Positions 7,492-15,880 of a stretch of 64,000 nt of DNA are shown one piece after another. The stretch covers positions 124,001-188,000 of the forward strand of contig NZ_RFFL01000004.1 in the NCBI RefSeq assembly GCF_003696285.1. The letters run 5' to 3'. Under the pieces are notes generated by a model, which was not told the DNA's origin, did not search any database, and was given only the letters and a program-made list of their open reading frames with translations. The DNA is from Stutzerimonas nitrititolerans. Lineage in GTDB: Bacteria; Pseudomonadota; Gammaproteobacteria; Pseudomonadales; Pseudomonadaceae. Each line of letters opens with the position of its first letter. The stretch's first letter is position 1. A program made the translations under genes and the position numbers.

Positions 7492-8580
7492 CTACTCAGC
7501 GGGCAGGTATTCTACAACTTCCAGATCAAAGCCGGATATCGCGTTGAACTTCATCGGCGAACTCATCAGGCGCATCTTGCGCACACCGAGGTCGCGCAGA
7601 ATCTGCGAACCGGCACCCACCGTGCTGTAGATCGCCGGCGTCGGCGGCACCTGACGGTTGAGCTGGGCCAGCAGTTGCGGCCCGGTGAGCGGGTTGCCCA
7701 GCAGCAGCACCACGCCGCTGCCGGCCTTGGCCACTTCGCCCATGGCCGCGCGCAGACTCCAGCGCCCCGGCACGTTGACCAGCAGCAGGTCGCGTAGCGG
7801 CTCCATGTTGTGCACGCGCACCAGGGTGGGCTGCTCGGGGCCGATCTCGCCCATGGTCAGCGCCATGTGCACGGTGTCCTCGACGCTGTCGCGGTAGGTC
7901 ACCAGATTGAACTGGCCCAGCTCGGTGTCCAGCGGCTGCTCGGAAACGCGCTCGATGGTGCGCTCGTGGATCATGCGGTAATGGATCAGGTCGGCAATAG
8001 TGCCAATCTTGATGCCATGCAGCTCGGCGAAGGCTTCCAGCTCCGGGCGGCGGGCCATGGTGCCGTCGTCGTTCATGATCTCGCAGATCACGCCGCTGGC
8101 ATCGAAGCCGGCCATGCGCGCCAGGTCGCATGCAGCCTCGGTGTGGCCGGCACGTGCCAGCACGCCGCCGGGCTGGGCCATCAGCGGGAAGATGTGGCCG
8201 GGGCTGACGATATCTTCGGCCTTGGCGCCTTTCGCCGCAGCGGCCTGCACGGTACGCGCGCGGTCGGCAGCCGAGATGCCGGTGGTCACGCCTTCGGCCG
8301 CCTCGATGGAGACGGTGAACTTGGTGCCGAAGCCGGAACCGTTGCGCGCCGCCATCAGCGGCAGTTGCAGGGTTTCGCAGCGCTCCTTGCTCATGGGCAT
8401 GCAGATCAGGCCACGAGCGAAGCGCGCCATGAAGTTGATGTGCTCGGCCTGGCAGCATTCGGCGGCCATGATCAGGTCGCCTTCGTTCTCGCGGTCCTCG
8501 TCATCCATGAGAATGACCATCTTGCCGGCGCGGATGTCTTCGAGCAGTTCGTCTACGGTATTGAGTGCCATCGTCGCCAT
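7492..8580 (-). CDS. ribBA: 3,4-dihydroxy-2-butanone-4-phosphate synthase with a degenerate GTP cyclohydrolase II-like domain (RibBX type)
   Basis: Makes the four-carbon precursor of lumazine from ribulose 5-phosphate. Residues 1-200 are RibB, with the acidic motif DDEDRENEGDL near residue 26, the FMARFARGLICMP strand and GHIFPLMAQPGGVLARAGHTEA near 130. Residues 205-362 resemble RibA, but the zinc cysteines and the catalytic GRGIGL segment are missing: where RibA has LHSECLTGD this protein has VRVHNMEPLRD. The second half is therefore probably not a cyclohydrolase, matching the RibBX hybrids known from other proteobacteria, and the separate ribA gene fits that. Translation may start at the first Met or at the Met four codons in. 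It begins 3 bases after riboflavin synthase. Confidence 0.93.
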   Translation of the reverse strand: MATMALNTVDELLEDIRAGKMVILMDDEDRENEGDLIMAAECCQAEHINFMARFARGLICMPMSKERCETLQLPLMAARNGSGFGTKFTVSIEAAEGVTTGISAADRARTVQAAAAKGAKAEDIVSPGHIFPLMAQPGGVLARAGHTEAACDLARMAGFDASGVICEIMNDDGTMARRPELEAFAELHGIKIGTIADLIHYRMIHERTIERVSEQPLDTELGQFNLVTYRDSVEDTVHMALTMGEIGPEQPTLVRVHNMEPLRDLLLVNVPGRWSLRAAMGEVAKAGSGVVLLLGNPLTGPQLLAQLNRQVPPTPAIYSTVGAGSQILRDLGVRKMRLMSSPMKFNAISGFDLEVVEYLPAE

Positions 8581-8583
8581 TCC

Positions 8584-9246
8584 TTAATTCTTCAGGTAGC
8601 CATGTTCGGCCAGAAAACCTTCGCTGATGCCGCCGGATGTCGGCTCGGCCGCCTTGTCGCCCTGCAGCAGGCGCTCCAGGTAACGCGCCAGCAGATCCAC
8701 TTCGAGATTCACCTGCCGCCCGGGCCGGTAGTCGACCATGATGGTCTCACTCAGCGTGTGCGGCACTATAGTCAGCTCGAACTCGGCGCCATTGACCACA
8801 TTCACCGTCAGGCTGGTGCCGTCGACGGTGATCGAGCCCTTGAAGGCGATGTACTTGGCCAGCTCGCGCGGCGCGCGGATGCGAAACTGCACGGCGCGGG
8901 CGTTTTCCTCGCGCGCGACGATCTCGCCGACGCCATCCACGTGGCCGCTGACCAGGTGCCCACCGAGGCGGCTGGTAGGCGTCAGGGCCTTTTCCAGGTT
9001 GACCTTGCTGCCCGCCTTGAGATCGATGAAGGCAGTGCGCGCCAGGGTTTCGCGGCTGACGTCTGCCCAGAAGCCGTTGCCCGGCAGCTCCACCGCCGTC
9101 AGACAGACACCGTTGACCGCGATGCTGTCGCCGAGCTTGACGTCGCCCAGATCCAGCTTGCCGGTCTCGACCAGTACCCGCACGTCGCCGCCCTTGGGCG
9201 TGAGCGCACGGATGGTGCCGATGGCTTCGATTATTCCTGTGAACAT
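8584..9246 (-). CDS. ribC: Riboflavin synthase alpha chain
   Basis: Dismutates two lumazine molecules to riboflavin plus the pyrimidine precursor. The 220-residue protein shows the internal duplication of the family: MFTGIIEAIGTI at residue 1 and HVDGVGEIV near residue 100 start the two lumazine-binding barrels, with GVCLTAVE and TSLTVNVV at matching positions and SRLGGHLVSGH before the second repeat. Start ATG at 9246 is fixed by the invariant MFTGIIE. The gene is preceded by a Shine-Dalgarno AGGAG lying in a hairpin and by an FMN riboswitch, so its translation should fall when FMN is plentiful. It is also called ribE in some nomenclatures. Confidence 0.96.
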   Translation of the reverse strand: MFTGIIEAIGTIRALTPKGGDVRVLVETGKLDLGDVKLGDSIAVNGVCLTAVELPGNGFWADVSRETLARTAFIDLKAGSKVNLEKALTPTSRLGGHLVSGHVDGVGEIVAREENARAVQFRIRAPRELAKYIAFKGSITVDGTSLTVNVVNGAEFELTIVPHTLSETIMVDYRPGRQVNLEVDLLARYLERLLQGDKAAEPTSGGISEGFLAEHGYLKN

Positions 9247-9252
9247 GACGAA

Positions 9253-9274
9253 CTCCTGTTTTGAGAAAAACAGG
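9253..9274 (-). promoter_or_regulatory. Shine-Dalgarno-sequestering hairpin of riboflavin synthase gene
   Basis: On the minus strand CCTGTTTT-TCTC-AAAACAGG forms a perfect 8-bp stem whose 3' arm contains the AGG of the AGGAG ribosome-binding site, which lies 6 bases before the ATG at 9246. It sits about 60 bases after the riboswitch aptamer, the expected place for a translational expression platform. No long T-run follows, so control of translation is more likely than termination. Confidence 0.7.
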
Positions 9275-9329
9275 GCGTTGCAGATCGAAAGGGATGCAGC
9301 GCGCGCACGAACGGCGCACGTCAAGGTAT

Positions 9330-9491
9330 CCCGCTCTCTCTCATCCGGACTTACAAGCCAAGGAAGCCTGATTACCGTCGGCCCCGGAATCGCACCGGGT
9401 CTGCTGACCTTGTCTGTTACAACCGACAAGCGCTCGCGGGCTAGGCCGAGGCCATTACCGCCGGTGGGGAGTTTCACCCCGCCCTGAGAAC
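9330..9491 (-). promoter_or_regulatory. FMN riboswitch (RFN element)
   Basis: Read on the minus strand the conserved RFN blocks occur in order: CAGGGCGGGGTGAAACTCCC then ACCGGCGGTAATG, AGCCCGCGAGCG, GACCCGGTGCGATTCCGGG, GCCGACGGTAATC and AGTCCGGATGAGAGAGAGCG. These are the six helices and conserved loops that bind FMN. A variable stem, GCGCTTGTCGGTTGTAACAG... , fills the usual P3 extension. The element lies between ribD and riboflavin synthase and faces the latter, so it should control riboflavin synthase, ribBA and probably ribH and beyond in response to FMN. Confidence 0.97.
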
Positions 9492-9606
9492 GTTGGGCCT
9501 GTCGCGGCCCGGCGCAGTTTTTACCACAAACGCGCCCGATTTGCAGCGTACATGGGATTTTGCGCTGACTATGGCGATCAGAGGCGACGGCAATGACGAT
9601 GGCGAA

Positions 9607-10734
9607 TCAGTCGGGCTTCGCTTGCGCGGTGCTCGGCACGGCGCAGATTTTCCAGTCGTCACCTACCGCACGGATGTCAAGTATCTTCAACTCCCGCGCT
9701 TCGCTCATGCGCTCCAGCGGCAGATCCAGCAGTGGCCGCGCGGACGAGCCGAGGAATTTCGCCGCGACGAATATCTGGTATTCGTCGATCAGCCCCAGCG
9801 CGGCGAAGGCGCCCGCCAGGCGCGGGCCGGCTTCGAGCAGGACTTCGTTGGCACCACGCTCGGCGAGCGCCGCAAGCAGTGCCGGCAGATCGACGCGCCC
9901 CTCGGCATTGGCCAACGCCAGCAACTCATGCCCCGCTGCGCGATACGTCTCGGCGCGCGCGCTCGATGCAGAAGCGACCAGCGCCGGTCCGGCCTGGAAG
10001 AACGGCGCATCCAGCGGCACCCGCTGGCGCCCGTCGACCAGCACCCGCAGCGGCGGGCGCTGCAGGGCCAGATCGGTCTGTTCGGCATCCAGCCCCAGTT
10101 CGGCAGCGCGCACCGTAAGCCGCGCGTCGTCCATCAGCACCGTATCGGCGCCGGTCAGCACCGCGCTGGAGCGGGCGCGCAAGCGTTGCACTTCGGCGCG
10201 CGCCGCCGGGCCGGTGATCCACTGGCTCTCGCCGCTGGCCATTGCGGTACCGCCGTCCAGGCTCATCGCCAGCTTGGCACGCAGATACGGCAGGCCGTGT
10301 TCCATGCGCTTGACGAAGCCGATGTTCAGCTCTCGCGCTTCGCCTTCCAGCACGCCGCTGGCCACCTCGATGCCGACACTGCGCAGGCGCTCCAGCCCGC
10401 GCCCGGCCACCAGCGGATTGGGATCGCGCATGGCTGCGACCACCCGCGCCACACCGGCCTTGACCAGCGCCTCGGCGCAGGGCGGCGTGCGGCCATGGTG
10501 GCTGCAGGGCTCGAGGGTCACATAAGCCGTGGCGCCGCGGGCGCGATCGCCGGCCTGGCGCAGCGCATGCACCTCGGCGTGAGGTTCGCCGGCACGCACG
10601 TGCCAGCCCTCGCCGACCCGCTCACCGTCACGCACGATGACGCAGCCGACACGGGGATTCGGGTGGGTGGAATACAGTCCCTTGCGCGCCAGTTGCAGCG
10701 CGCGGGCCATCCAGGCGTGGTCGGAGGTGGTCAT
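9607..10734 (-). CDS. ribD: Bifunctional riboflavin-specific deaminase/reductase
   Basis: Deaminates the diaminopyrimidine product of RibA and then reduces its ribosyl side chain using NADPH. The N-terminal deaminase has zinc ligands His52 (HAE, catalytic Glu54), Cys77 and Cys86 in [13 protein letters not shown]. The C-terminal reductase begins near residue 145 with [20 protein letters not shown] and contains the NADPH-fold segment [17 protein letters not shown] near residue 310. The 375 residues match the usual length. It overlaps nrdR by 4 bases (ATGA type), so nrdR-ribD form one transcript, and it is not placed under the FMN riboswitch, which lies downstream. Confidence 0.96.
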   Translation of the reverse strand: MTTSDHAWMARALQLARKGLYSTHPNPRVGCVIVRDGERVGEGWHVRAGEPHAEVHALRQAGDRARGATAYVTLEPCSHHGRTPPCAEALVKAGVARVVAAMRDPNPLVAGRGLERLRSVGIEVASGVLEGEARELNIGFVKRMEHGLPYLRAKLAMSLDGGTAMASGESQWITGPAARAEVQRLRARSSAVLTGADTVLMDDARLTVRAAELGLDAEQTDLALQRPPLRVLVDGRQRVPLDAPFFQAGPALVASASSARAETYRAAGHELLALANAEGRVDLPALLAALAERGANEVLLEAGPRLAGAFAALGLIDEYQIFVAAKFLGSSARPLLDLPLERMSEARELKILDIRAVGDDWKICAVPSTAQAKPD

Positions 10735-11198
10735 TCGTGCTTCGCAGGTTCGCGGGACAGACGCTCGATCTCTTCGCGGAATTCGTTCAGATCCTGGAAG
10801 CGGCGATAGACGGAGGCGAAGCGGATGTAGGCGATTTCATCGAGTTTCTGCAGCTCGGCCATCACCAGTTCGCCAACCACCAGCGACTTGATTTCGCGCT
10901 CACCGGTGGCGCGCAGCTGATGCTTGATATGCGCAATGGCCGCTTCCAGCCGCTCGACGCTGACCGGGCGTTTCTCCAGCGCGCGCTGCATGCCGGCACG
11001 CAGCTTGTCTTCGTCGAAGGGCTGGCGACTGCCGTCCTGCTTGATCAGCCGCGGCATCACCAGTTCGGCGGTTTCGAAGGTCGTGAAGCGCTCGCCGCAG
11101 GCCAGGCATTCGCGCCGGCGACGGACCTGATCGCCCTCGGCGACCAGGCGCGAATCGATGACCTTGGTGTCATGTGCAACGCAGAAGGGACAATGCAT
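10731..11198 (-). CDS. nrdR: Transcriptional repressor NrdR
   Basis: Represses ribonucleotide reductase genes when dATP is high. The N-terminal zinc ribbon is complete with Cys3, Cys6, Cys31 and Cys34 (HCPFC and CLACG), followed by the ERFTTFE segment. From about residue 46 the ATP-cone domain runs [20 protein letters not shown]. Length 155 is typical. The gene lies first in the nrdR-ribD pair, and its stop overlaps the ribD start. The ATG begins the invariant MHCPFC, so the start is certain. Confidence 0.97.
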   Translation of the reverse strand: MHCPFCVAHDTKVIDSRLVAEGDQVRRRRECLACGERFTTFETAELVMPRLIKQDGSRQPFDEDKLRAGMQRALEKRPVSVERLEAAIAHIKHQLRATGEREIKSLVVGELVMAELQKLDEIAYIRFASVYRRFQDLNEFREEIERLSREPAKHE

Positions 11199-11312
11199 GA
11201 GTTGGGCTGGTCAGACGTGAAAGAGGGCCATGGTAGCGCATCCGACCGGCAAGACAAGCTGACGGACTTGCTGCTATACAGGCGCCCGTTCACCCGCCCC
11301 GAGGAGCCGTCC

Positions 11313-11744
11313 GTGCCGTTACGTTCCCTAGTTTCGCTCGCATTCACAGCCCTGCTTGCAGGCTGTTCGAGCCAGCCCGCCAGCGAGCCGGAAGCCACCC
11401 AGCCCGTCGAGCTGAGCAAAGCCCCGCACTCGAAGCTGCTCAATGAATTGAGCGGTACGCTGATCGGTGCCCCCGAAGGCAGCGAGGTGGAGCTGGCGCT
11501 GCTGGAGGTCGATCGCCGCGACCAGCCGGATCGCCTGCTGAGCAACCTGCTGCTGAGCGGTCGCGGCTCGGCGCTGCCGTTCATCCTGCAGTTCAACCCC
11601 GACAGTTTTCCCGCCGGCCAGCGCGTGGAACTGCGCGGTCGGGTGACCCAGGACGGCCAGCTGATCATGCGCCTGCCTCCTCGGCAGATTCACAGCCCGG
11701 CAAGTCAGGCACTGGGGCCGCTGCGGCTGGTGCCAGCGCCATGA
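11313..11744 (+). CDS. YbaY-family lipoprotein
   Basis: 143-residue exported protein with a lipobox LLAGC at residues 14-18, so it should be lipid-anchored at Cys18. The mature part ([27 protein letters not shown] to LRLVPAP) has the beta-rich pattern of the YbaY/META-like type III secretion pilotin-like domain, which is annotated in enterics as YbaY; the function is unknown. I chose GTG at 11313 because GAGGAG lies 7 bases upstream and the signal peptide begins directly; the open frame extends far upstream through nrdR antisense and is not meaningful. Its stop overlaps the ATG of the methyltransferase gene. Confidence 0.8.
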   Translation: MPLRSLVSLAFTALLAGCSSQPASEPEATQPVELSKAPHSKLLNELSGTLIGAPEGSEVELALLEVDRRDQPDRLLSNLLLSGRGSALPFILQFNPDSFPAGQRVELRGRVTQDGQLIMRLPPRQIHSPASQALGPLRLVPAP

Positions 11745-12397
11745 ACGCACCGGTAACCCTCGAAGGCGCTCTCGGCGAACTGCTGGGCGATGCCCGCCTG
11801 TGCATCGCAACCTTGCCAGGTACCGACCTTCGCCTGTGGCTGATCGACCCGGCCAACATGGATCGCGCCTTCAGCCCCGAGGAAACCCGGCGGATTCTCG
11901 AGGAGCCACCCTATTGGAGTTTCTGCTGGGCCAGCGGGCTGGTGCTGGCGCGCTGGCTGGCCGAACACCCCGAATGGGCTCGCGGCAAGCGCGTGCTGGA
12001 TTTCGGTGCCGGCTCGGGTGTGGCGGCCATCGCGGCGGCCAGGGCCGGCGCGGCCGAAGTGGTGGCCTGCGACCTCGACCCGCTGGCGCTGCAGGCCTGC
12101 CGCGCCAATGCGGCGCTCAATGGGGTGACGCTGGGTTATTCGGAGGATTTCTTCGCCGAGGCCGACCGCTTCGACCTGATCATCGTCGCCGACGTGCTCT
12201 ACGACCGCGCCAACCTGCCGCTGCTGGATCAGTTCCTCAGCCGCGGCCGCGAGGTGCTGGTGGCCGATTCGCGGGTGCGTGATTTCCAGCATCCGCTGTA
12301 CGAGCGCCTCGACATCCTCGACGCCTGCACCTGGCCGGATCTGGCCGAACCCGCCGAATTCCGCCGGGTCAGCCTGTATCACGCCCGGCGGGCGTGA
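11741..12397 (+). CDS. SAM-dependent methyltransferase (PrmA/ETFB-lysine type)
   Basis: 218-residue class I methyltransferase. The SAM-binding motif I is [20 protein letters not shown] at about residues 85-104, motif II has the acidic [18 protein letters not shown] near 107, and post-motif [16 protein letters not shown] near 145 is typical of enzymes methylating lysine or the N-terminus of proteins (ETFB-KMT, METTL18/20 and PrmA relatives). The N-terminal [20 protein letters not shown] is also characteristic of this group. Its target is not known. It starts inside the stop codon of the lipoprotein gene (ATGA) and is therefore co-translated. Confidence 0.85.
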   Translation: MNAPVTLEGALGELLGDARLCIATLPGTDLRLWLIDPANMDRAFSPEETRRILEEPPYWSFCWASGLVLARWLAEHPEWARGKRVLDFGAGSGVAAIAAARAGAAEVVACDLDPLALQACRANAALNGVTLGYSEDFFAEADRFDLIIVADVLYDRANLPLLDQFLSRGREVLVADSRVRDFQHPLYERLDILDACTWPDLAEPAEFRRVSLYHARRA

Positions 12398-12443
12398 TAT
12401 CGGGGAGGCGCCATGGTTCATGCGACTTTCAAAAAGAAGCCTC

Positions 12444-12584
12444 AAAAGCTTCGCGCCGAGGGCGGCACTCCCACAAAGCAAAGCCCCGACCGCACCATCG
12501 TGGCCGCGTCCCGCGGCGAATGCAGGCGCGAGCCTGCCAGCAAAGCCAAAAGCTTCGCGCAGAGGGCAGCACTCCCACGAAAGC
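12444..12584. repeat. Two direct copies of a 36-37 bp AAGCTTCGCGC...GGCAGCACTCCCACA repeat
   Basis: Copies at 12444-12479 and 12548-12584 share AAAAGCTTCGCGC, GAGGGC and GCACTCCCAC with a few substitutions, spaced 104 bases apart in the 230-base gap before thpR. The type (TTCGCGC...GGCGCTCCCAC) is a common pseudomonad intergenic repeat. No gene is visible in this gap. Confidence 0.8.
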
Positions 12585-12631
12585 GGAGCGCTCACCGCAC
12601 CGCTCTCAAGCCCCGGAGGGTGAGCTGAAAA

Positions 12632-13168
12632 ATGGCGACTGAAGATACCCTGCGTCTGTTCTTCGCCCTGCCCTGCCCACCGGAGCAGGCGGCGGCCATC
12701 TGCAGCTGGCGCGACCGACATGCGCTGGGCGGGCGCCCGGTGGCGCTGGAAAACCTGCACCTGACCCTGGCCTTCCTCGGCGCGCAGCCGGCAGCACGCC
12801 TGGATGCGCTGCGACATCTGGCCACCGGAGTCACAAGTGACAGCTTCGAGCTGACCCTGAACCGCCTGATCACCCTCGGCAAAGGTTTCGCCTGCCTGGC
12901 GCCGGGCGAAGCACCGCCCGCCCTGCTGCAGTTGGCCGGCAGCCTTGCCGAGCGCCTGGGTGCGCTGGGCATCGTGCTCGACAGCCGTCCTTACCTGCCG
13001 CATATGACGCTGGCGCGCCAGGCCCCCACGCAAGCGCATGGCGCCGCCGCAACCTTCGGCTGGAAGGCCGAGCGCTTCGTGCTCTATCGGTCGCAGAACA
13101 CCGCCGACGGCGTGCGTTATAGCGAGCTGGGCAGCTGGCCGCTGCGCTCCGCAGCCGCCCCGGACTGA
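12632..13168 (+). CDS. thpR: RNA 2',3'-cyclic phosphodiesterase
   Basis: 2H phosphoesterase of 178 residues (formerly LigT) that opens 2',3'-cyclic phosphates on RNA ends. Both catalytic HxT motifs are present: His43 in HLTLAFLG and His124 in HMTLAR, about 80 residues apart as in the family. LRLFFALPCPPE begins the fold. GGAGGG lies about 20 bases upstream, with GTGAG closer, so the ribosome site is modest. It is convergent with the sulfurtransferase-like gene, leaving only 7 bases between the stops. Confidence 0.92.
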   Translation: MATEDTLRLFFALPCPPEQAAAICSWRDRHALGGRPVALENLHLTLAFLGAQPAARLDALRHLATGVTSDSFELTLNRLITLGKGFACLAPGEAPPALLQLAGSLAERLGALGIVLDSRPYLPHMTLARQAPTQAHGAAATFGWKAERFVLYRSQNTADGVRYSELGSWPLRSAAAPD

Positions 13169-13175
13169 GGTCGGA

Positions 13176-13415
13176 TCAGGCCGGCACTTCGATCAGAAAG
13201 CGGAACAGCGGACCATGCTGCTCCACGGCCAGGCAGTTGTAACCCTTGAGCTTGGCGTCCTCGGGAATGCCCTGTACCGATTGCGAGCAGTCGGTCACCA
13301 CTTCGAGCAACTGCCCCGGCAGCATGGTTTCCAAGGTCTCCAGCGTGGCGATGGCGTTGTAGGGGCAGTGTTCGCCCCGCAGATCAAGCGAGAGATTCGG
13401 TTTGGGCTGGCTCAC
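13176..13415 (-). CDS. TusA/SirA-family protein paired with YedE
   Basis: 79-residue TusA-like protein. The family cysteine is present in DLRGEHCPYNAIATLETLE, but the usual CPxP reads CPYN, so the second proline is replaced. Canonical members carry sulfur (TusA) or act in selenium handling (YedF). I chose GTG at 13415 because AGGAG lies 8 bases upstream and the length then equals that of the family; the reading frame can be extended 12 codons. It overlaps the end of the YedE gene by 32 bases, and this YedE-TusA-like pairing recalls E. coli yedEF. Confidence 0.85.
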   Translation of the reverse strand: MSQPKPNLSLDLRGEHCPYNAIATLETLETMLPGQLLEVVTDCSQSVQGIPEDAKLKGYNCLAVEQHGPLFRFLIEVPA

Positions 13416-14610
13416 GGGCAGCACTCCTCTTGGGTTGGAAACGGCGGGCATTGAGATGGACCAGCCACATGGCCAGTGCCAGGCCGGCGAAGCTGAACAG
13501 CAGGCCGGTGCCCGGCCCCATGCTTTCCAGCAGATCGATCTTCGGATAGGGCAGCGCCAGCGAGGTGCCCAGCTCGTCCCAGTACACCGCCACCAGCGTG
13601 CCGCCGATCACGTTGCCGATGCCGACCACCCAGAAATGCACCTGCCCCTCCATGGCCCGGTACATCCAGCCGGTTTCGCAGCCACCGGCCAGGACGATGC
13701 CGATCCCGAACAGCAGGCCGCCGATCACCGCATTCGGTCCCATCCAGAAGATCTTCGCATCGGCCCCCAGCATGATGGCGCCGAAGGTGCCGACGCAGGC
13801 CACGGCCATGCCCAGCAGAATGCCGTAGGCGATCTGGGTACGCCCCGTGGTCCAGAGATCACGCGCGGCGCTGGTGAAGCAGATCTGCGCACGTTCGATC
13901 AGGCCACCGAACACCACGCCGAACAGCACCGCCATGCCCAGTGCGATCGACACGCCGAAACGCCAGGCGGCGAATGCCACGGCGATGACCGCCACCGCCA
14001 CGCCCAGGCGCACCTGCAGGCGGTTGCGCTTTTCCCGCGCCTGCGCATCGGCGAACAGCGAACTGGCCTGGCTCCCCACCTTCAGTGGTACGCGCAGGAA
14101 CGGCAGCAGGCAGATCTTCACCCCGACCCAGGCGCCGCCGACCGTGGCCAGCATGAACGCCCAGGCGTGCAGGGAAAACATCGGAATGCCGGTGAAGAAC
14201 GCCGCCAGGTTGCAACCCATGGCCAGACGGGCGCCGAAACCGGCGATGATCCCGCCGATCAGCCCCTGCGCCAGACGGCGCTTGCTGGTGGGCCAGCGCA
14301 GGCTGACGTTGTTCGCCCAGAGCGCCGTGCACAGCGCGCCGAGCAGCATGCCGATGATCATCACGCCATCGATGCGATCCAGCGGCGTGCCCTGCAGGCC
14401 GATCAGCTTGAAATAGCTCCACTCCTGCGGCTGGAACCCGAACCAGGCCAGCACGTGCCCACCCCAGCGGGTGAACTCGCCGGTCACGGCCCAGAAGGTC
14501 CCGGTGATTGCGAAGTAGTAGGCGGAAGCAACACCCAGCGCGACGAGCGCAGGCAAAGGTGACCAGAAGCGCACGAGATAGCGCGCCCGGAAATCGGACA
14601 GAGCGGACAT
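13384..14610 (-). CDS. yedE: YeeE/YedE-family membrane transporter (thiosulfate/selenium type)
   Basis: 408-residue polytopic inner-membrane protein with about ten membrane segments. Two pore-type motifs recur as expected from the internal duplication of the family: GARLAMGCNLAAFF near residue 120 and VLAGGCETGWMYRAMEGQ near 320, each with the conserved Gly-Cys that in YeeE relays thiosulfate. IERAQICFTSAARDLW near 235 is also conserved. The subgroup carrying a fused long N-terminal region is annotated as selenium-metabolism YedE/FdhT. An ATG one codon upstream is equally possible. It is transcribed with the TusA-like gene. Confidence 0.87.
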   Translation of the reverse strand: MSALSDFRARYLVRFWSPLPALVALGVASAYYFAITGTFWAVTGEFTRWGGHVLAWFGFQPQEWSYFKLIGLQGTPLDRIDGVMIIGMLLGALCTALWANNVSLRWPTSKRRLAQGLIGGIIAGFGARLAMGCNLAAFFTGIPMFSLHAWAFMLATVGGAWVGVKICLLPFLRVPLKVGSQASSLFADAQAREKRNRLQVRLGVAVAVIAVAFAAWRFGVSIALGMAVLFGVVFGGLIERAQICFTSAARDLWTTGRTQIAYGILLGMAVACVGTFGAIMLGADAKIFWMGPNAVIGGLLFGIGIVLAGGCETGWMYRAMEGQVHFWVVGIGNVIGGTLVAVYWDELGTSLALPYPKIDLLESMGPGTGLLFSFAGLALAMWLVHLNARRFQPKRSAAREPAQTESLA

Positions 14611-14790
14611 CATTGACTCCTTTTGCGCGACTGCAATCGCCGCACCGAGAAAAGGTGATGCGGATTCTAGCCGTCTACGGCGCACTTTGCGCGGATAATC
14701 CACCGACGCGCAGAAGCTCGTCCTTGCTTCCCGTGGCACCCGCCCCCACTTAACATGCATACCTTCACACGCGCCCATTCGAGAACCCTG

Positions 14791-15660
14791 ATGAGCCAGA
14801 CTCCCTTCATCTTCGACGTCACCGCCAGCAACTTCGAGCAGCTGGTCCTGGAGAACTCCTTTCACAAGCCGGTGCTGGTAGACTTCTGGGCCGAATGGTG
14901 TGCGCCGTGCAAGGCGCTGATGCCGCTGCTGGCGAAGATCACCGAGGAGTACCAGGGCGAGCTGCTGCTGGCCAAGGTCAACTGCGATATCGAACAGGAA
15001 GTGGTCGCCCGCTTCGGCGTGCGCAGCCTGCCCACCGTGGTGCTGTTCAAGGACGGCCAGCCGGTGGACGGCTTCGCCGGCGCCCAGCCCGAAGCCGCCA
15101 TCCGCGCCCTGCTCGAACCCCATGTCCAGCAGCCGGCCACACCCGAGGCGGACCTGCTGGAAAGCGCCCAGGCACTGTTCGCCGAGGGCCGCATCGGCGA
15201 GGCGGAAAGCCTGCTCAAGCAGCTGCTCACCGACGACAACGAGAACGCCGCGGCGCTGATTCTCTACGCGCGCTGCCTGGCCGAGCGCGGCGAGCTGGGC
15301 GAGGCCGAGACGGTGCTGGGCGCGGTCAAGGGCGACGCGCACAAACAGGCGCTGACCGCCGCCCGTGCGCAGTTGACCTTCTTGCGCCAAGCCAACGACC
15401 TGCCGGAAGTCGCCGAACTCAAGAGTCGCCTGGCGCAGAATGGCGAGGACGACGAAGCGACCTACCAGCTCGCCATCCAGCAACTGGCGCGCCAGCAGTA
15501 CGAAACCGCGCTGGATGCCCTGCTCAGGCTCTTCGTGCGCAACCGCAACTACGCCGACGGCTTGCCGCACAAGACCCTGCTGCAGGTGTTCGACCTGCTG
15601 GGCAACGACCACCCGCTGGTCATGACCTATCGGCGCAAGCTTTACCAGGCGATTTACTGA
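14791..15660 (+). CDS. cnoX: Chaperedoxin CnoX/YbbN (thioredoxin + TPR)
   Basis: 289-residue cytoplasmic co-chaperone that holds unfolded proteins and protects cysteines, working with GroEL and DnaK. Residues 1-108 are a thioredoxin domain (FIFDVTASNFEQLVLENS, RFGVRSLPTVVLFKDGQPVDGF), and residues 118-289 are TPR-type helical repeats (AQALFAEGRIGEAESLLKQLL, ARCLAERGELGEAETVL). Unlike E. coli CnoX, the active site is an intact WCAPC with Cys37 and Cys40, so it may also be a reductase. I chose the Met at 14791, which begins the conserved MSQTPFIFDVT; an upstream Met would add 12 unlikely residues. Confidence 0.92.
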   Translation: MSQTPFIFDVTASNFEQLVLENSFHKPVLVDFWAEWCAPCKALMPLLAKITEEYQGELLLAKVNCDIEQEVVARFGVRSLPTVVLFKDGQPVDGFAGAQPEAAIRALLEPHVQQPATPEADLLESAQALFAEGRIGEAESLLKQLLTDDNENAAALILYARCLAERGELGEAETVLGAVKGDAHKQALTAARAQLTFLRQANDLPEVAELKSRLAQNGEDDEATYQLAIQQLARQQYETALDALLRLFVRNRNYADGLPHKTLLQVFDLLGNDHPLVMTYRRKLYQAIY

Positions 15661-15672
15661 TACAGAGCAGTC

Positions 15673-15855
15673 GATCGTGCCCACGCTCCTGCGTGAATAC
15701 GCCTGAGTGGTTGCGCCTTAGCCACAAACGGGTTCCCACGCAGGAGCATGGGAACCATCAGAAGGCTTGATCGTGCCCATGCTCCTGCGTGGGCACGCCT
15801 GAGCGATCGCGTCACAGCTACGAGCGGGGCTCCACGCAGAAGCGTGGCAACCAAC
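15673..15855. repeat. Two tandem copies of a GATCGTGCCC-CTCCTGCGTG repeat
   Basis: GATCGTGCCCACGCTCCTGCGTG starts at 15673 and a near copy starts at 15769, a 96-base period. Each unit has the palindromic cores GCTCCTGCGTGGG and CCACGCAGGAGC facing one another, so each can fold into a stem. This is a widespread pseudomonad element (TTCCCACGC...GCGTGGGAAC type). It lies between cnoX and the convergent HAD gene, so it may serve as a bidirectional terminator. Confidence 0.85.
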
Positions 15856-15880
15856 AGCCCCGAGTGCGCCTCGTTGCATC

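Noticed and set aside
12444..12584. Direct repeats before thpR as an attachment site
   Set aside because: They match a dispersed pseudomonad repeat type, and there is no integrase or tRNA gene nearby.
13384..15684. Very long minus-strand reading frame through cnoX and yedE
   Set aside because: Only the YedE part (ending at 13384, starting 14610) has family homology; the upstream part is the antisense of cnoX in a GC-rich genome.
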